Shown: one piece after another, positions 1 through 14,160 of the stretch | Numbering within the stretch: the first letter of the stretch is position 1 | Layout: each line of letters starts with the position of its first letter | Assembly (NCBI GenBank): GCA_024220505.1 | Contig: JAKZZE010000011.1 | Location: forward strand, 1,364,001 to 1,428,000 | Reading direction: 5' to 3' | Length of the DNA stretch: 64,000 nucleotides | DNA from: Rhizopus arrhizus | Lineage: Eukaryota; Mucoromycota; Mucoromycetes; Mucorales; Rhizopodaceae | The notes under the pieces: model-generated | The model's database searches: none | The model's input: only the letters and a program-made list of their open reading frames with translations | What the model was told of the DNA's origin: nothing | Program-made: the position numbers and the translations under genes

Positions 1-137
1 GCCTTCAACTGATTGTTGGCTGCTTCCAAAGTGTCGAATTTTGTAACTAGGTGTTGAACCTGGTCACTTAGCGTTTTGACCATGTTGCATAGTCCGGCGA
101 GGGTGTTATTTAGTTCTTGGTTAATGTTATTGTCCAT
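1..137 (-). CDS. Retroelement gag-like ORF, N-terminal fragment cut by window edge
   Basis: An ATG at 135-137 on the minus strand opens a frame with no stop for 45 codons, to the window edge. The peptide begins MDNNINQELNNTLAGL and is a polar, heptad-like helix (AGLCNMVKTLSDQVQHLV, then KFDTLEAAN). This resembles the short N-terminal coiled segment of many fungal LTR or DIRS gag proteins. A similarly short acidic or polar start is seen in the DIRS-like relic near 36.4 kb. No conserved capsid or zinc-knuckle residues are in view, so the class of element is not resolved. It could also be the first exon of a host coiled-coil protein. Confidence 0.35.
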   Translation of the reverse strand, partial: MDNNINQELNNTLAGLCNMVKTLSDQVQHLVTKFDTLEAANNQLK

Positions 138-743
138 TTTGTTTCCAAAATATAGGTTTTGAAAAAGCGGATAACTTGTGTGATAATTGTGAGCCGTCTC
201 CCAAATTCAAATATAATATTTTCCTCAAGTAGGCGGTGTGAATAATGTTGTTTCTTATAACTGATTGCTTTGCTTTCAAACACAAAATTTTGCTTGGATT
301 CATAATTTAGTGTAACGTTTGAAAACGCGAAAGAGTGTGTTGGTAGGAAGTCGTTGGCAGACTAGAGCAAAAAAAAAAGGTTAAAACAGTCATAAAATAA
401 AGATCAATTGAAACGGTTTGGACAAGTTGAATACATTTAATAAAAAAAATTGAACAATGATAAAGATCATGTTGAAAACAGTCAACGATCAGAATACATT
501 GTTTGAGGAGGATGACATTAAAAACCATACAGTTATTCATGGCCCATCCTTTCATGAGGGTTCACAGCTAGTTTACAAAAAAAAAAAAAAAAAAAAAATT
601 GATTGTCATCAAAGGCTCTCTTTTGTTTTCAAAGATCTTTACAATTGATGATGGGTAGTATTCCTGCTGTGAAAAGACGCGTAAAACAAAAAGAAAAAAG
701 AAAGATTGAGTGGGGGATAGGATTTTATAGTGTATGTACAAAT
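138..743. other. Intergenic, no gene seen
   Basis: AT-rich DNA with poly-A tracts at about 369-378 and 577-598. If the 1-137 ORF is a gag gene, its leader and 5' LTR should lie here, but I found no clear TG..CA-bounded repeat or primer-binding site. The short ORFs on both strands have no recognisable features. Confidence 0.5.
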
Positions 744-1745
744 CTAAGAGTTTTGATATTCTAATCCTAATCTTTCAATTGCCTCATAAAACCTGGTTGT
801 CAACTGTATCCTTGCTTCTTCTCTTGTCAGCTCACCCTGTTCCCAGCGTGTGATGATGTCATGATAATCAATGGGTTTTCCAAACACCAAGACGATGGGC
901 TTGTTCAAGTAAATGGTTGGGTCATAGAGAGGTTTTGTGAGCTCCATGCCTTGATGCCAAATGGGTATCACGATCGGTTCATGTTCCATGTCCATCACCA
1001 TACGACCGATGCCCCACTTGAATCGAATCATCTTTTGAGCCTGATTCACTTTGGCTTCCGGATACATGTGAACCCAAGCACCTTGATTCAAGATGTGAAT
1101 CGCGTAATCTACACCCGGTTGATAGATACCTCCTCCTCGGATCGTCGGTATCGCCTGTCCAAAAGCGAAAAAATAAGATCGAAACCTAATCAGATCAGTA
1201 AAGACAAGTGACGGGGGGATTAAGAGGCTTACAGTGAAGTATAGCAAATGTCGGCTGCACCCAATACCCATCGCATCTTTTCAGGTGTAAATAATGTTTG
1301 GATAGGAAGCACACCCCAAAGACAGGGATCATCCAACGTACTCTTATGATTCGATACTGTCTCTCGTTATCCTTCTCTTCTAAAGACCTCTTCTTTATTC
1401 TTTACCTGTAATCACACCTCTTGTACGTTCAGGGTCATCAAGAATGGCCATAAAAGAATCTAATCCATATACCCTTGTTTGATTGCTCATCAAAAACCCT
1501 TTTGCCAAAAGTCCTGTCATACCCATCACACACCTACTTGCCATATTCCAAAGGAACCCATCCTTGACGGGATGAGGCACGGTGAATCGTTCGGCAATCT
1601 GAGCAGGTATGGTTTCCCACAAGAACGGTGGGGGTACATAGGGTATCGTGGGTGCTTGGTAGTTTTGGTTCTTTTGATAGTAATACGCTCCTCCACCTAC
1701 AGCTGCAAAAAGACTCGTCCAACGCAAGAATGGTCGTCGTGTCAT
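744..1745 (-). CDS. TAZ1: Tafazzin-type cardiolipin-remodelling acyltransferase
   Basis: Mitochondrial phospholipid-lysophospholipid transacylase that remodels cardiolipin acyl chains (known family role). Three exons are read on the minus strand: 1406-1745, 1233-1356 and 744-1185, with 49- and 47-nt GT..AG introns, giving 301 aa, near the usual fungal size. The N-terminus has a short hydrophobic stretch after MTRRPFLRW (SLFAAVGGGAYYY), fitting membrane insertion. The acyltransferase motif HX4D is NHKSTLDD (His117, Asp122), created exactly at the first splice junction. It is followed by RWVLGAADICYTS, GQAIPTIRGGG and the substrate motif MYPEAKVN. In that motif alanine replaces the glycine usual in the family's PEG motif. 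The downstream FKWGIGRMV and PIVIPIW segments are also tafazzin-like. Joining the exons restores the family's collinear order with no stop. Confidence 0.93.
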
Positions 1746-4021
1746 GGCATGCTCACAAAAAAAAAAAAAAAAATACGGTCCTTTGGCTGGTTGATGTCAT
1801 TCTTCTATTTTTGGCAGTCGACAGTCCCCTCGCTTGATGAGCACACTCGGTGGATCGGATGCCGTCTGAGTGACAAAGGGTGGGGTTGGGACATGTATAG
1901 ACATTGTACACAGTCGGGTTGGATACTGAAAGAAGGATTCCTTGTTTGGGGTTCATGCAGAATCTCATGGCAAAGAGAACTGTCTGAGCTCCTTGCTTTT
2001 TTTGGCATCCTCCGCAAGATTGCTTGTCCATCTGCAGCCATTTCTCTCTCTCTCTCTCTCTCTGTCTTGTATGAATACAAACCTGCTCCTTAACGCCATC
2101 CAGTGTCCTTTCGGGACTCTGCGCGATCTCACTGGACATCATCCGGTTTGTCATCTTCAGGACATGAAACAAGCAAGCTCCAAAAAAGGAGGTCAAGCTG
2201 CTCACTGCACACTTCTACCCTTTTCGATCCATCATCTGTCAAGAACCCCCCTTTTTTTTTACCTCCTTCAAAAATGACACGGAGCTGTCAACCTGATATT
2301 TCCGGTATCCGTCCAGATACAAAGGATCGTCTGTTGACCTTCCAACCTATCAAGATCTCTTGAATCATCACCGACTGGAATCGAATCTGTCGTCAGTCTA
2401 AACCAGGCCAGTTTAACCGGCCTATCGATCTCTCGTCATCTTTTTCCAAGTCACCACCAATCCCCTTCTTTCCGTCCCCTTAGCCGTCTGGTCTTGCACT
2501 TGTTTATACAAAAAAGGTAAATTAGCATGATATTCAATAGGAGATTCAAAAAGGATCCCTCCATCGAAAAAAAGAATTCGACAAGAAGTCGATGGAAGCC
2601 GAAGATGCGCGAAATCAAAAGAGCGACTCTGCTGAGATCGAATGGACAGTCAAAGAGGCTAGCGCGTCTTGGAAGCCGTTTTGGTCATCATGAACGGGTG
2701 ATAAAGGATGTCCACAAGACCTTTTCCTCATGTCTGTGCCCTTAAAAGATGACCTGTTTCTTTTGGCTCCTGTGGGGGTCCCATAAAAGGGTGGGGGGGA
2801 GTGGGCACGTTCAAGAATGAAGCGGGTAGCATGGAGTTCTTTATCTGAGGATCCTATCCGGCCAGTTCAAAAGAATTGCAAACACATCCAAGACCAGTGA
2901 TTGAATACATGAGTCTTTTTCGTCATCCTAGCGATCCGCAGATGCTTGAGAAAAGAAGAAAAGGAGATGATGTCCTCACGCAAACGTAACGATTGAGCTT
3001 CACTCGCCTTGACTGGCCTGCCGAAAAGAAGGCAGTGGATTGAAGCAGGGTGATTGTGTAAGAAAAAGATCAGCTTGCGTTCCAACATAGGGAGTAGGCG
3101 CACACAAGCGAGGCGACTCGGTTCATCGATTGTAACTCACAATGGATAAAAAGTTTTAGAAACACATAAAACCGTGAAACCATCCGATCCTCTGATTCAA
3201 TCCAGCACGTCCCCTCGCTCATTTTTTTGGATGCGCCGGCCAAAAAAGACAGGATGGACTAGTGAAAGCAAAGTTTTTTCTGTTCCATGTCAAAAGACAT
3301 GGACAACAAGGATGTGTGATTTATTTCATTTGTAGTTTCTTGCAGACTTGCAATTAAAAAAAGATTTTCACTTTTTTGAAGCACATCATTTTGATTTCAA
3401 TCTTAGCAGATCCAAAGAGATCAAGCGCTACAGTATACAATGAAAATAAACCTTAAATACTTGTTTTCACTGATCTTCTTTTTGGCTTGATAAAAGAAAG
3501 GCAAAGAGGGAGAGGATGATCAAATTGCGACAGTTCAATAATGAAAGGTACATGAAATCAGTACATACCAAAGGCGATCTTTTTGTTATTTTATTGTTTT
3601 ATAAACGAGGCAAGGATGATCAACATGTACAAAGAATGAATCAAATAATGAATAAAAAGGGGACAAAAGAAGATGATCCGAATCCCTTTCAAGAACAAAG
3701 CGTTCCATTCTTTGAACCAGCCACTGAAGTTCACCTTAAGACATGAGAGAACCAGATGAGGCCCGAGGATGTCCTTTCAAAGATGAACCAAGAGTCTTTA
3801 CAATCTGCTTTGGAATCAAACCCTTCTTCATCCTTTTTCTAGAACCCTTTTTCGTGTATTTGTAACACAGAATAAATAGGAGAAGCAAAATTCTGTAATT
3901 TTATTGAAGGGAGGTTGAATTAAGAAGAAATTTTAGCCAAACTTGGCAAGTATTTATTCAAAAAAAAAAGATTTCAAGGAGTTGCATGAAGCAGACAAAC
4001 AAACCAAAAAAAAAAAAAAAA

Positions 4022-4053
<32 letters not shown>

Positions 4054-4329
4054 AAAATTGGTTTGAATTAGAAAAGTATAGGGCAGAAAGTAAAAAAAAA
4101 AGTTTATTGTAATTTATTTATTTTTACTGTATTTTCAAATGTGTTGGTGAGCATGAGATGAAACATAAACGTAAAGTGTATCATATTTGCTTAATAATAA
4201 ATAAATAATAAACATGGTATATGGAATGAATATGGGGTATTTGAATAGGTAGAAAGAAGGTCAATGTATTCATATATAAAAAAAAGTTCAATTGTTTTAG
4301 GAGTCAAAAGGGAGAATGAGGTAAAGAGG
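1746..4329. other. Long intergenic region, no supported gene
   Basis: 2.6 kb between the 5' end of tafazzin and the 3' end of the C2H2 gene. It holds a (TC)n microsatellite near 2043-2063 and a less AT-rich stretch at about 1.8-3.2 kb. A poly-A/purine block lies at about 4004-4060. Short ORFs occur on both strands but none has a plausible splice pattern, domain or repeat structure. It may contain the tafazzin promoter and leader. Confidence 0.5.
2043..2063. repeat. (TC)n microsatellite
   Basis: About ten uninterrupted CT dinucleotides upstream of the tafazzin gene. It reads as a GA repeat on the transcribed strand. Confidence 0.9.
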
Positions 4330-5093
4330 TTAATAACCCGAATGATAATGAAAACTGTTTTCCATCACTGGATTTATTGTTAACCAATCCGAAGCATTCT
4401 GCTGTTCTTTCAAGACGGGATCACAGCCCATCAGATCATGACTGTTCACGGCACAAAACTGATTTCGTTGAACGTATGGACTGTATTCGGCTGTTGGATA
4501 AGAAGATCGAGGGAGGGGTAGATCGATGATGTGATAAGTTTGTTCGGTCGTCAGAGACGGATTGACAGAAGGGAGTGATTTGGGTAATTGAGGCAAGAGA
4601 TAACCTTCAGAGAAAGGAGGGTTGAATGTCTGCGGCGTGTTTGTCTGACACATCTCCATCAACATCTTCACCCCTCGTACTCTTTCTTCTGAAGGAAAAT
4701 AGATTCTTTTCGCAGGCTTCTGATGGATCCGAAGATGTCTTCGCAAGTTGGACACGACCGAAAACCGACTATTGCATCCTGGACTGTTGAAGGGCGTGAG
4801 TAGGTTGGGATGGAATGGGATGTTAATTACCTTGAACACCCAAAGGGTTTTTCACCCGTGTGTGTGTACTTGTGTGTCTTGAGTGCACTTGGCCTCGCAA
4901 ATACCTTACAGCAGTGTTCACACTCGTACTGTTTCTTGTTTGTCTTCTTTCCTCCTTCTTTGCTAATATCTCCAATTGACACTTGATCACTAAAAGTACT
5001 ACTACTAGAAGCACTACTTAAAGATGTACGTGGTGTACAAGGCTTGCTTAGAATGTTTATGTCAAAGTTGTTATATTGTAATTGGCTATGCAT
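4330..5093 (-). CDS. C2H2 zinc-finger transcription factor, two fingers
   Basis: Predicted nuclear DNA-binding protein of 238 aa from two exons (4831-5093 and 4330-4783, 47-nt intron). Finger 1 is C58-x2-C61...H74-x3-H78, followed by the classical linker TGEKPFG. Finger 2 is C86-x4-C91...H104-x3-H108 with the core [15 protein letters not shown]. The intron interrupts finger 2, and splicing is needed to restore its CSSPGC pair. The N-terminus is rich in Ser/Thr ([10 protein letters not shown]). The C-terminal 130 residues are proline- and tyrosine-rich low complexity with no domain I recognise. The SVVSNLRRH finger is common in fungal regulators of stress and development, but the target genes cannot be inferred. 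Confidence 0.88.
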
Positions 5094-6636
5094 GTTTCCA
5101 AAAGGGGGGAAGAGAGAAAGAAAGAGAGAGAGAGAGAAAAAGAAAAGGGGAAAAAAATGGTTGTTTCAATTTAAACATTTTTTTTTTTTTTTTTTTTACA
5201 AGTCAGAAAAATAAACTTTCTGTACAACTGTATTGATTGTATAATGAAATTCAAAAGATAGAGCTTCAGGAGTGAACAAAAAAAAAAAAAAAAAGAGAGA
5301 AAATCTATAAAATAATAAAATTAAATCATAAAAGTAATCTGCCCTTATTTAAATTTTACTTGTTTGTTATGAACTTGTATCCTCACTATTTTTTTTTTTT
5401 TTTAATTTTGTTTAAAATCTGAGCTTGATCGAACGTTATCGAGATCTCCCCCCAAAAAAAAGAAACAAACAATGGCCTCTCTCCCTTTTTTCTATGCAAC
5501 TACCATTTTAGTAAAAAGACGCTATTTTTCGGACTTTGACTTGATTGTTAACCTAAGCAACATAAATGAATTTAGAAAAAACCATGCTTTGTTGACCCTG
5601 ACAAAAATAGGTTGATATAAATTGTTTACTGTAAAACACGGAGTCTTCCCCTCTCTTTCTCTCTTTTTCTTACTTTACCTCATTTAGCAAATCCGTCTAT
5701 GTGTTTCGTCATTTCACTCCCCCTTTTTTTACGACAAAAAGAAAAAAATTGTAAATCGTTTCTTATCGATAATTGAAGACATGTGTGTTTCAAAATGGGT
5801 TCATACGAGTAAAATAAGGAAATTATTCCTTCTTTTTTCCCCTTTTCATTTTTTTTTATCCAATTTTAAAATGCATTTTTTTTTTGTTGGACAAATCCTG
5901 TTTAACGTTTTTATTCTTTTTCCATGTTCACTCTTGTGTTACTTGGTATTCCAAAGAATAGGAAAAAAGTGGAGAAGAGTTTTTGATAGTTGACAAGTAT
6001 TCAATGCTCCCAATATCGGTATTCATGCAATCCTATCCTTTTCCCTCTCTTTTTTTTTATATTCAACGCCAATAAGAAACAGCGCTGACTTTATATGCAA
6101 CAGAAATCAGGCCACTTTTTTTTTTTTTTTTTTTTTTAATTCAACAATCTGTGTTTCAATAGAATTAAATCTTTTTATTTCACCTTTGCTTGTTCTCTTC
6201 CTGACCAGCCACTGTCACACCTACTTGCTATATTTAGATAAATCAACAGCGCATTGACTTGTCTTTTTTTAAATCTGGAAAAGAAATCGATTGTTTCATT
6301 CTGAATGTATTGTGTGAGGTGTCTTAATAAAGATGGGTTCCACTACATGAGATGAATCAAATAAAGTTTACGTGATGGAATCGTTTTCTGTTTAGAATAA
6401 CACTCTTTTGATTCATAAAAGGGGAATAGAAAACAGTCAGAGTGATCAATAGCCTTGATGGATCGAAAAAAAGGCGATGGATGAGGATGATCCTCCATCT
6501 CATTTCACAGTTCAGTGAACGGTATGAAATTACGTCATCTTTTTTGTTTCTCTAGTGTGAATTTCAAAGGTAAAACAAAAAAAAGGGATCTTTTAATTAC
6601 TTGAGGTATAGATGGAAATAGAATATACAAATATAA
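5094..6636. other. Intergenic, AT-rich with long homopolymers
   Basis: Contains purine tracts near 5116-5150, several poly-T and poly-A runs of 10-20 nt (about 5180, 5280, 5390, 6118) and pyrimidine-rich blocks such as 5650-5680. This is the likely promoter and leader of the C2H2 gene plus the 3' flank of the MAP kinase. I saw no coding exon chain or RNA gene. Confidence 0.5.
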
Positions 6637-8501
<1,865 letters not shown>

Positions 8502-9752
8502 CTTGTTTTCTTTTTTAGATTAGAAAGAAAAAAAGAAGAGAGGAAAAAAAAAAAATCGAGTACTTTAAAGTACCGAAAAGATGAGGTAAAACGGAACAGA
8601 CATAATCTGTTTTCTTTTTTTTTTATGAATTTGTATTCAACCTCTCTCTCTCTTTTGAGTTGGTGGACCCCATTCGGATCGACTTGATCATCGATTGATC
8701 TTTTATAAGTGACTGTGTGGTACACGTATCGATTTGTTTCTCATAAAAGAGAAATCAATCCCCCCTTTGGCTCAAGGGAGTGTCGGATGAGACGGTGTGG
8801 ATCTCAGTCTACCGATCGCAGCCAGCGTCTGGTGTCAGACACAAGGCATGCCACGGAAGTGAAGCCAACCGAAGAAGGAGCGTTGGATCAAGAAAGATGA
8901 ATGAGGAGATCAAGCTTCATGATCATCGAGAGGAAATTTAAAGTGAGAGCCACTGTCAGATGCCACAGTTAAAAACAAGGACCTTGCGTACGACGGTTCT
9001 GTCTTGGACAGCGCTCTTTTCAAGCGGCGTCAGTGTGAATGACACCCAAGAGATTCCTCTCTTTTTGATCTCCTTTTCTCTTTTCATCCTCTACGTGCCT
9101 CTCCCTCACACCCTTCTTTCCTCCTTGGTCTCACGCGTCCGTTGGCATCGAACATGCCATCCGCGTGTCACCAAAGTCGGTGGCCGATTTCACTGTGGAT
9201 ACCTCTCACTGGCTGACATGGTGGGAGAAACCCAGGGTAGGTTCAGGGTCCAACCGATGCCTTTCTTGTTTTTTATGAATTTGTGATACGAAAAGGAGCC
9301 CTTGTTCATTTTATCTCGGATGGTTTATCAGAAAAGAAAGAGTCTATGATCTCAACGGTCGCAACCTCCTCAACAGGTAAGTGCGTTTTTTTCTGCTCAC
9401 AGACGGATTCGACCCAAAGGAAGAACGTCGACAGCCAGACGGCGATCGAGAGGATCAGGAAAAGACGCGAGAATCACAACCAGATCGCAGGAGAGTGTGT
9501 GACTGTCGACGATCGTACCCAACGCAGCTCAGCAAGGACAAAGACCGAATAAGGGCAACGTGTTGAAACTCGCCTTGAGTTCTATCCAAGTGATTCAAGC
9601 GAACGTTCACTGACCTCTCTTTTAGGAATGACAAGCAGAAAACAAGCAACTCAAACAAAATTTAGGCCACACCCCATCCCTCCCACTCCCCGCTTTCGTC
9701 TCGCACCTTTGACCGCTTTTACCAGCCCACAGACTGTCTGAAGATAAATAAT
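8502..9752. other. Intergenic between MAPK promoter and lipase 3' end
   Basis: 1.25 kb with a relatively GC-rich core (about 8.75-9.6 kb) and a poly-A tract near 8544-8555 just upstream of the MAPK start. ORFs of about 60-110 codons occur in several frames, but none has a domain, low-complexity signature or splice logic. It is probably the regulatory region of the MAPK gene. Confidence 0.45.
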
Positions 9753-12046
9753 TTATTTCTTTGTCATCATCAACCCTCTCTTGGTTGAACTTCTTTCTCT
9801 CTTTTGTAAAACCTGGTTGGACACGATCGGCGTACTCTGTGATCCTACCACGGTCGTCATCTCACTTTCCTTTTCGACCGGCTCCTCTTCCAGCTTTTTG
9901 GAGGTGGTGATGCTCAGATGCGAGGCCGATCTGGACTCGAGTGTGGGTCGTGTGGGTTGTTTGGTACTCTGGAGCTCGTTCAGACGGAGCAGACGCAGAC
10001 GATAGAGTATCTGGTCAATAGCGAGCTCAATCTGTAAATGATTCTTGATGATCGACATCTCTATTCTCCTCCATCAGTCTTTTTTTTATCTTTATTTTTA
10101 CAAGAGACTTACTCGGCCAAGTCGCACGTTCACCACGTACGATCGCGTCCTCGATCGATTTCTCGGTAGGATTCGAAAGAACCCGGAGGAAATCAGAATA
10201 GCCGACTTCGGGTACGATGGTGATATCGCCAGAATATTTTTGGGAAATGATGGATTGGATCTTGTTGAAAAAGGAGGGTATCACGCCTATTTCGGTTAGC
10301 TAAAGAAAGATGAGTGGTCTGTTTGCTTTGAACGATCGAGTTACTTGTGTGCATCGGTGTTGGATCTCTGTCTTGGCCAGATGCATACAGAAATTCGTCG
10401 CTTGTCTGAGGGTGGAGGGTGTGTTGGACTTTTGCAGGAATGGGATGACGTGCGGGTTCACTTGACAGACAATAAAATGATTCACGTTGAACAGTTCTGA
10501 TAATTTATTCATCGGCAGGTCACTATCTTCATCGTCAGTCTCTCTTCACAGGATCATCTCTCCCTTACTTTTCTACTGAACCATCGATATAGAGTTGATG
10601 CGTAGCTATAGAATCCGTCAGTCCTTCCGTCGTGTTCATCTTCATTTACCACTCGGATTCCAAGGTACTACTCTTCCATTCTTGTCTTTAGCATAAATAG
10701 GTGTCGATCCATACACTATAGGTACAGCACAAGATGCAGCACTAGGAAATAACAGAATTAATCCCCCACGATTCTCTCGAAAACTGACTTACACTGCAGA
10801 CCAAATTAACTAAGAATGAGGTTAACAATCAAGATGGACAGGATGATCAACATAGGCTTACCACATCAGGAGCAGTTAAATAATTCAACAATCGAGGCAT
10901 GTCATACAGAGTAGATGAACTGACGGTGATATTCAATATCCAACGTGTACGATTAAATGCTTCCTATAGCCTATCGTTTTATTTTCTGACAAACATCGGA
11001 TGAAAAGAGGGAGTTTACCTGAAATGTGTAATCACCAATATTTTCACGTATGGCTTCTTGTAAAATGTTCACATCAAACACTTGTCCTTGAGTCAACAAC
11101 CTGTGAAGTCGAGTCAGGGGTGAATCAGGTTGTCCCTTTCTTTCGAAATATTCCTAGGTGAACGATAAGTCAAACGTTCGATGGATCCCGTACGCTTACA
11201 TGACGGTAGAGACAAGGATCAAACGTGTTGGGTAACTCATCTTCAGTTTTCGTACAGACAAAAGAAGCCATGATACTACCACTGGACGCACCAGATATGA
11301 TACGAGGTAATAAATTATGTTCATAAAGACACTTGATGACTCCTATATGATTCAAACCCAACGTGCCTCCGCCACTCAGCAGCAGCGCCGTCCGTCCAAA
11401 GCTCTGACGGATGTTCATAAAGAAATCATGTTTTGTCTTTAGATCCAATCCTTCTGCGACATCCGCAGGTTCATCACATATCCAATTGAGTTGCTTGACG
11501 ACTTCTTCAATATAATCTGACGTCAACTTCTTTGTTCCCACTCTTGCATACGAATAAAGCTATGACTGGGTTAGGATCAAGCAAGCAAGGAGGCATCTTA
11601 CTTTTGTGTTGCCCATGTCACCCAGATTTCTGGCTAGACTTGTTCTCAAGGCAAATATCATGGCTGCTTGTCCTTTGTTTAATTTCCTAATCTCTCTCAA
11701 CTGGTCTAATCTTGCCTTGATGAGTTCCCAATCATAATCAGGAGAATCCATCTTTTCTTTCCACTCATTCAACCCTATTCACCATCATCAGTCGTCTAAA
11801 AGCTCCCTTTTGGTTCTTTCACCTTCCAACTCGTCCAGTTCACTCGCTGCCTCACTCCAATCTTCAAAACTAGTGGCTGTCTTTAAAAGATGTTCAAAAT
11901 ACGTTTTCTTGTTACTGTTCACAAGTTTATTGTATAGTTTCTAATAGCGCATGATTAACGGGTTGACTCTATCGATCCATTCCACTTACAGAAGCACAAA
12001 TAGGCAAAGAAGTCAAATTGGTTTCTATACAACTAGGTGGTTCCAT
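9753..12046 (-). CDS. Patatin-like triacylglycerol lipase (Tgl3/4/5 type)
   Basis: Lipid-droplet triacylglycerol lipase or lysophospholipid acyltransferase family (known role of Tgl3/4/5). About 12 exons can be chained on the minus strand from ATG 12044-12046 to the stop at 9753-9755. The N-terminal region (WSEAASELDELEG, then YDWELIKARLDQLREIRK) is the conserved pre-patatin helical part. The patatin domain has the oxyanion loop SGGGTLGLNHIGV, the nucleophile elbow GASSGS (GxSxG) and the catalytic Asp in YIDGSVENDLPM, which is restored by splicing. It is followed by FNVNHFIVCQVNPHV. The C-terminal 100 residues are Ser/Thr/Glu-rich and look like a regulatory tail. Choosing among Tgl3, Tgl4 and Tgl5 needs a phylogeny. 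Confidence 0.93.
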
Positions 12047-12537
12047 GTTTTCAGTGAAAAGAAAGAAAAAAAAAAAAAAAGTGATGGTGGATTCTGTTTT
12101 ATTGACACGTGAAAGCAAAGGTCATGTGAATCTACTCCTAGGATCCCAAGCGTACCAGACCAGGTACACAGATAGACAGGTGCTCTCTCTTCTTTTGATC
12201 TACATCCAATTGTACCCTTGAGTCAAGAAAGAATATTAAGTTCATTTTGAGAGGAGATAGAAAGCACACACATAGAATGGAACAGGTTGATATAATTTAC
12301 TTTTTTTAATTTCTGCTAGAGTTGATCATCAGGTTCAAATAGGGGGTTGTTTATTAAAAAAAAGATTTCAATCCAGAGTTCATCTTTATTGTCCCCCTTT
12401 TCACTGGCTGAATAAAGTGAATAAATTATTCCCAGTTTTTAATTACCTTTTTTAAAAAAAGAGAGCCCATGGAATCATTCTCTCGGACAATTCATTCGAT
12501 AGTCAAGCAAGTGATGATGTGAACAGGGGCACATCCA

Positions 12538-12568
<31 letters not shown>

Positions 12569-14160
12569 TGTTAAAAAGCTTACAAGAATTATCACCTTGT
12601 TCAGTATGGCAATTCGTCTGTGGGTGATAAAAATGGAGGATGTTCTATTGTCTCTTCCAATTCCATGTGGTTTGGCCCTAGGGTCTATTTTACTGACTTT
12701 ATTGTCAATCCTACCTGTGATGATCAAGGCATCTTTAGGAATAAACCATCGAATTCGATCTTCAAATCGATCGCTGGCTGTGTCTTTTTTTATCCTTACA
12801 GTCATCGACAAACTCGTAAGATTGAATGGAGGATGAAAATAGATGTTTATTTTTATAGGATTGACATCAACACGGATACATGATTTTATCAATCATTCGA
12901 TTTATACCAGCGGCAAGTGTGAGGTATCTGCAGATAATAAAAGTTGTGAGATCATACTTGAAAGCCCAATGAGTGAGTCTCATGAAAGAGTTCATTGAAT
13001 CAAGCGATGCTTTTATGTAAAAGATGGAATCATTCAAGGGGTAAAGTGAACTTGGTGTCAATTGCGTCATTGAGCTCAATAACATCCTCTTTCTTCCTAG
13101 TGTCACCCTGTTAAGAATCACAGTACAAATAATAGAAACAAAGACGCATACACAAGTACAATCGCATCCTCTCGTCCATCCCGTGTTATCATCATGATTC
13201 TAATGCCAGTACAACTATTAATATCACTCAACTTACTGCTCCTGCCAGTGAGTCATATGTAGTATGTGATTTGTAGGAACAAGAAATTGACAAACTTGGG
13301 ATACAAATGAAAAAGAACTCGAGTTTATTGTTACAGCTCAAAAGCTTGAACAAAAAAAAGTTGTAACACTTGTATGAGACACCATTTTAATTTTAAATAA
13401 AGATGATCTCTATCTTGGTGCCAAATTCAATTTTAACAAGATTTCAGCCTTTTTATTTATCCAAAAAATGCTGTAGAATGCCTTGTAGAAATCACTCAAT
13501 AATAACAAGTTCACTGCCACTAGCGCAGGAAAGTTGAAGTCATCTGATTCTATAACCCTATTGTATGCATCTCAAAAGATGCGTCGTCAATCTCACTGTG
13601 CTATCTACTCTTTTTCACTGCACACCAATAGATTCAAATTCACCAGTTCTACAAGTTCTTTATTATTTCTGGTTGCTTGGACTTGTTTGAAGAGGTTGCT
13701 TACTGATGTCTGATGGCCATTCATGCCAGGTTCAGACTGACAGCTTCGTATAAATCGATTTGATACTGTTTCTAAACTTACATTTCGTCAAGAATAAGCA
13801 TTTTATATAATAAAAGTAGATTGATGCAAGACATGTTCACTGAAGAAAAAAAAAAAAGTGAAATGCCAAGACTGACACAAAAAAAAAAAAATGATAAACG
13901 TAAAAATAGGCTGTTGTCTTTGTATTCTCTGTGTAACCGAGGCGGCCCATGACCTCTTTATTGTAGTGCCTCTGCTCTTTTTTAATAGTAAATTTGTATA
14001 CCATTCTTTTGTTCTTGTGCGTCTGATGATTTACATTTCACCTGTTTTTATTTGCGTAAAGCAATTTGTCCAGTGTGAATTTGGTATCACTTTGTTTGAA
14101 GCGAACCAAGCCACATGTTTATTCATTTACAAAAAAGGGGGAGGATATAATACAGTGTGA
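12047..14160. other. Region without a confident gene
   Basis: 2.1 kb between the lipase start and the next minus-strand gene. It has a poly-T run of about 28 nt at 12541-12569. At 12.5-13.1 kb several frames on both strands are open at once: about 105 and 87 codons on plus, 129 and 84 on minus. I could not connect any of them to a family or to a convincing exon chain. A weakly supported gene or a decayed one is possible there. Confidence 0.4.

Noticed and set aside
138..743. 5' LTR and primer-binding site for the left-edge gag-like ORF
   Set aside because: A TGGGAGACGGCTCAC stretch near 190-204 (complement) could pair with a tRNA end, but no LTR border was found next to it.
2103..2745. Two plus-strand ORFs of 86 and 72 codons
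   Set aside because: Basic, low-information peptides with no family resemblance and no credible exon joining.
5781..5993. 70-codon hydrophobic plus-strand ORF
   Set aside because: Phe/Leu richness comes from poly-T DNA; no other support.
8960..9286. 108-codon plus-strand ORF upstream of the MAPK
   Set aside because: No domain, no splice partners, and it lies in a less AT-rich stretch where chance ORFs are longer.
13891..14160. 89-codon hydrophobic plus-strand ORF ending at the stop of the two-TM gene
   Set aside because: T-rich DNA read as Phe/Leu/Val. It is in the 3' flank of a well-supported minus-strand gene.
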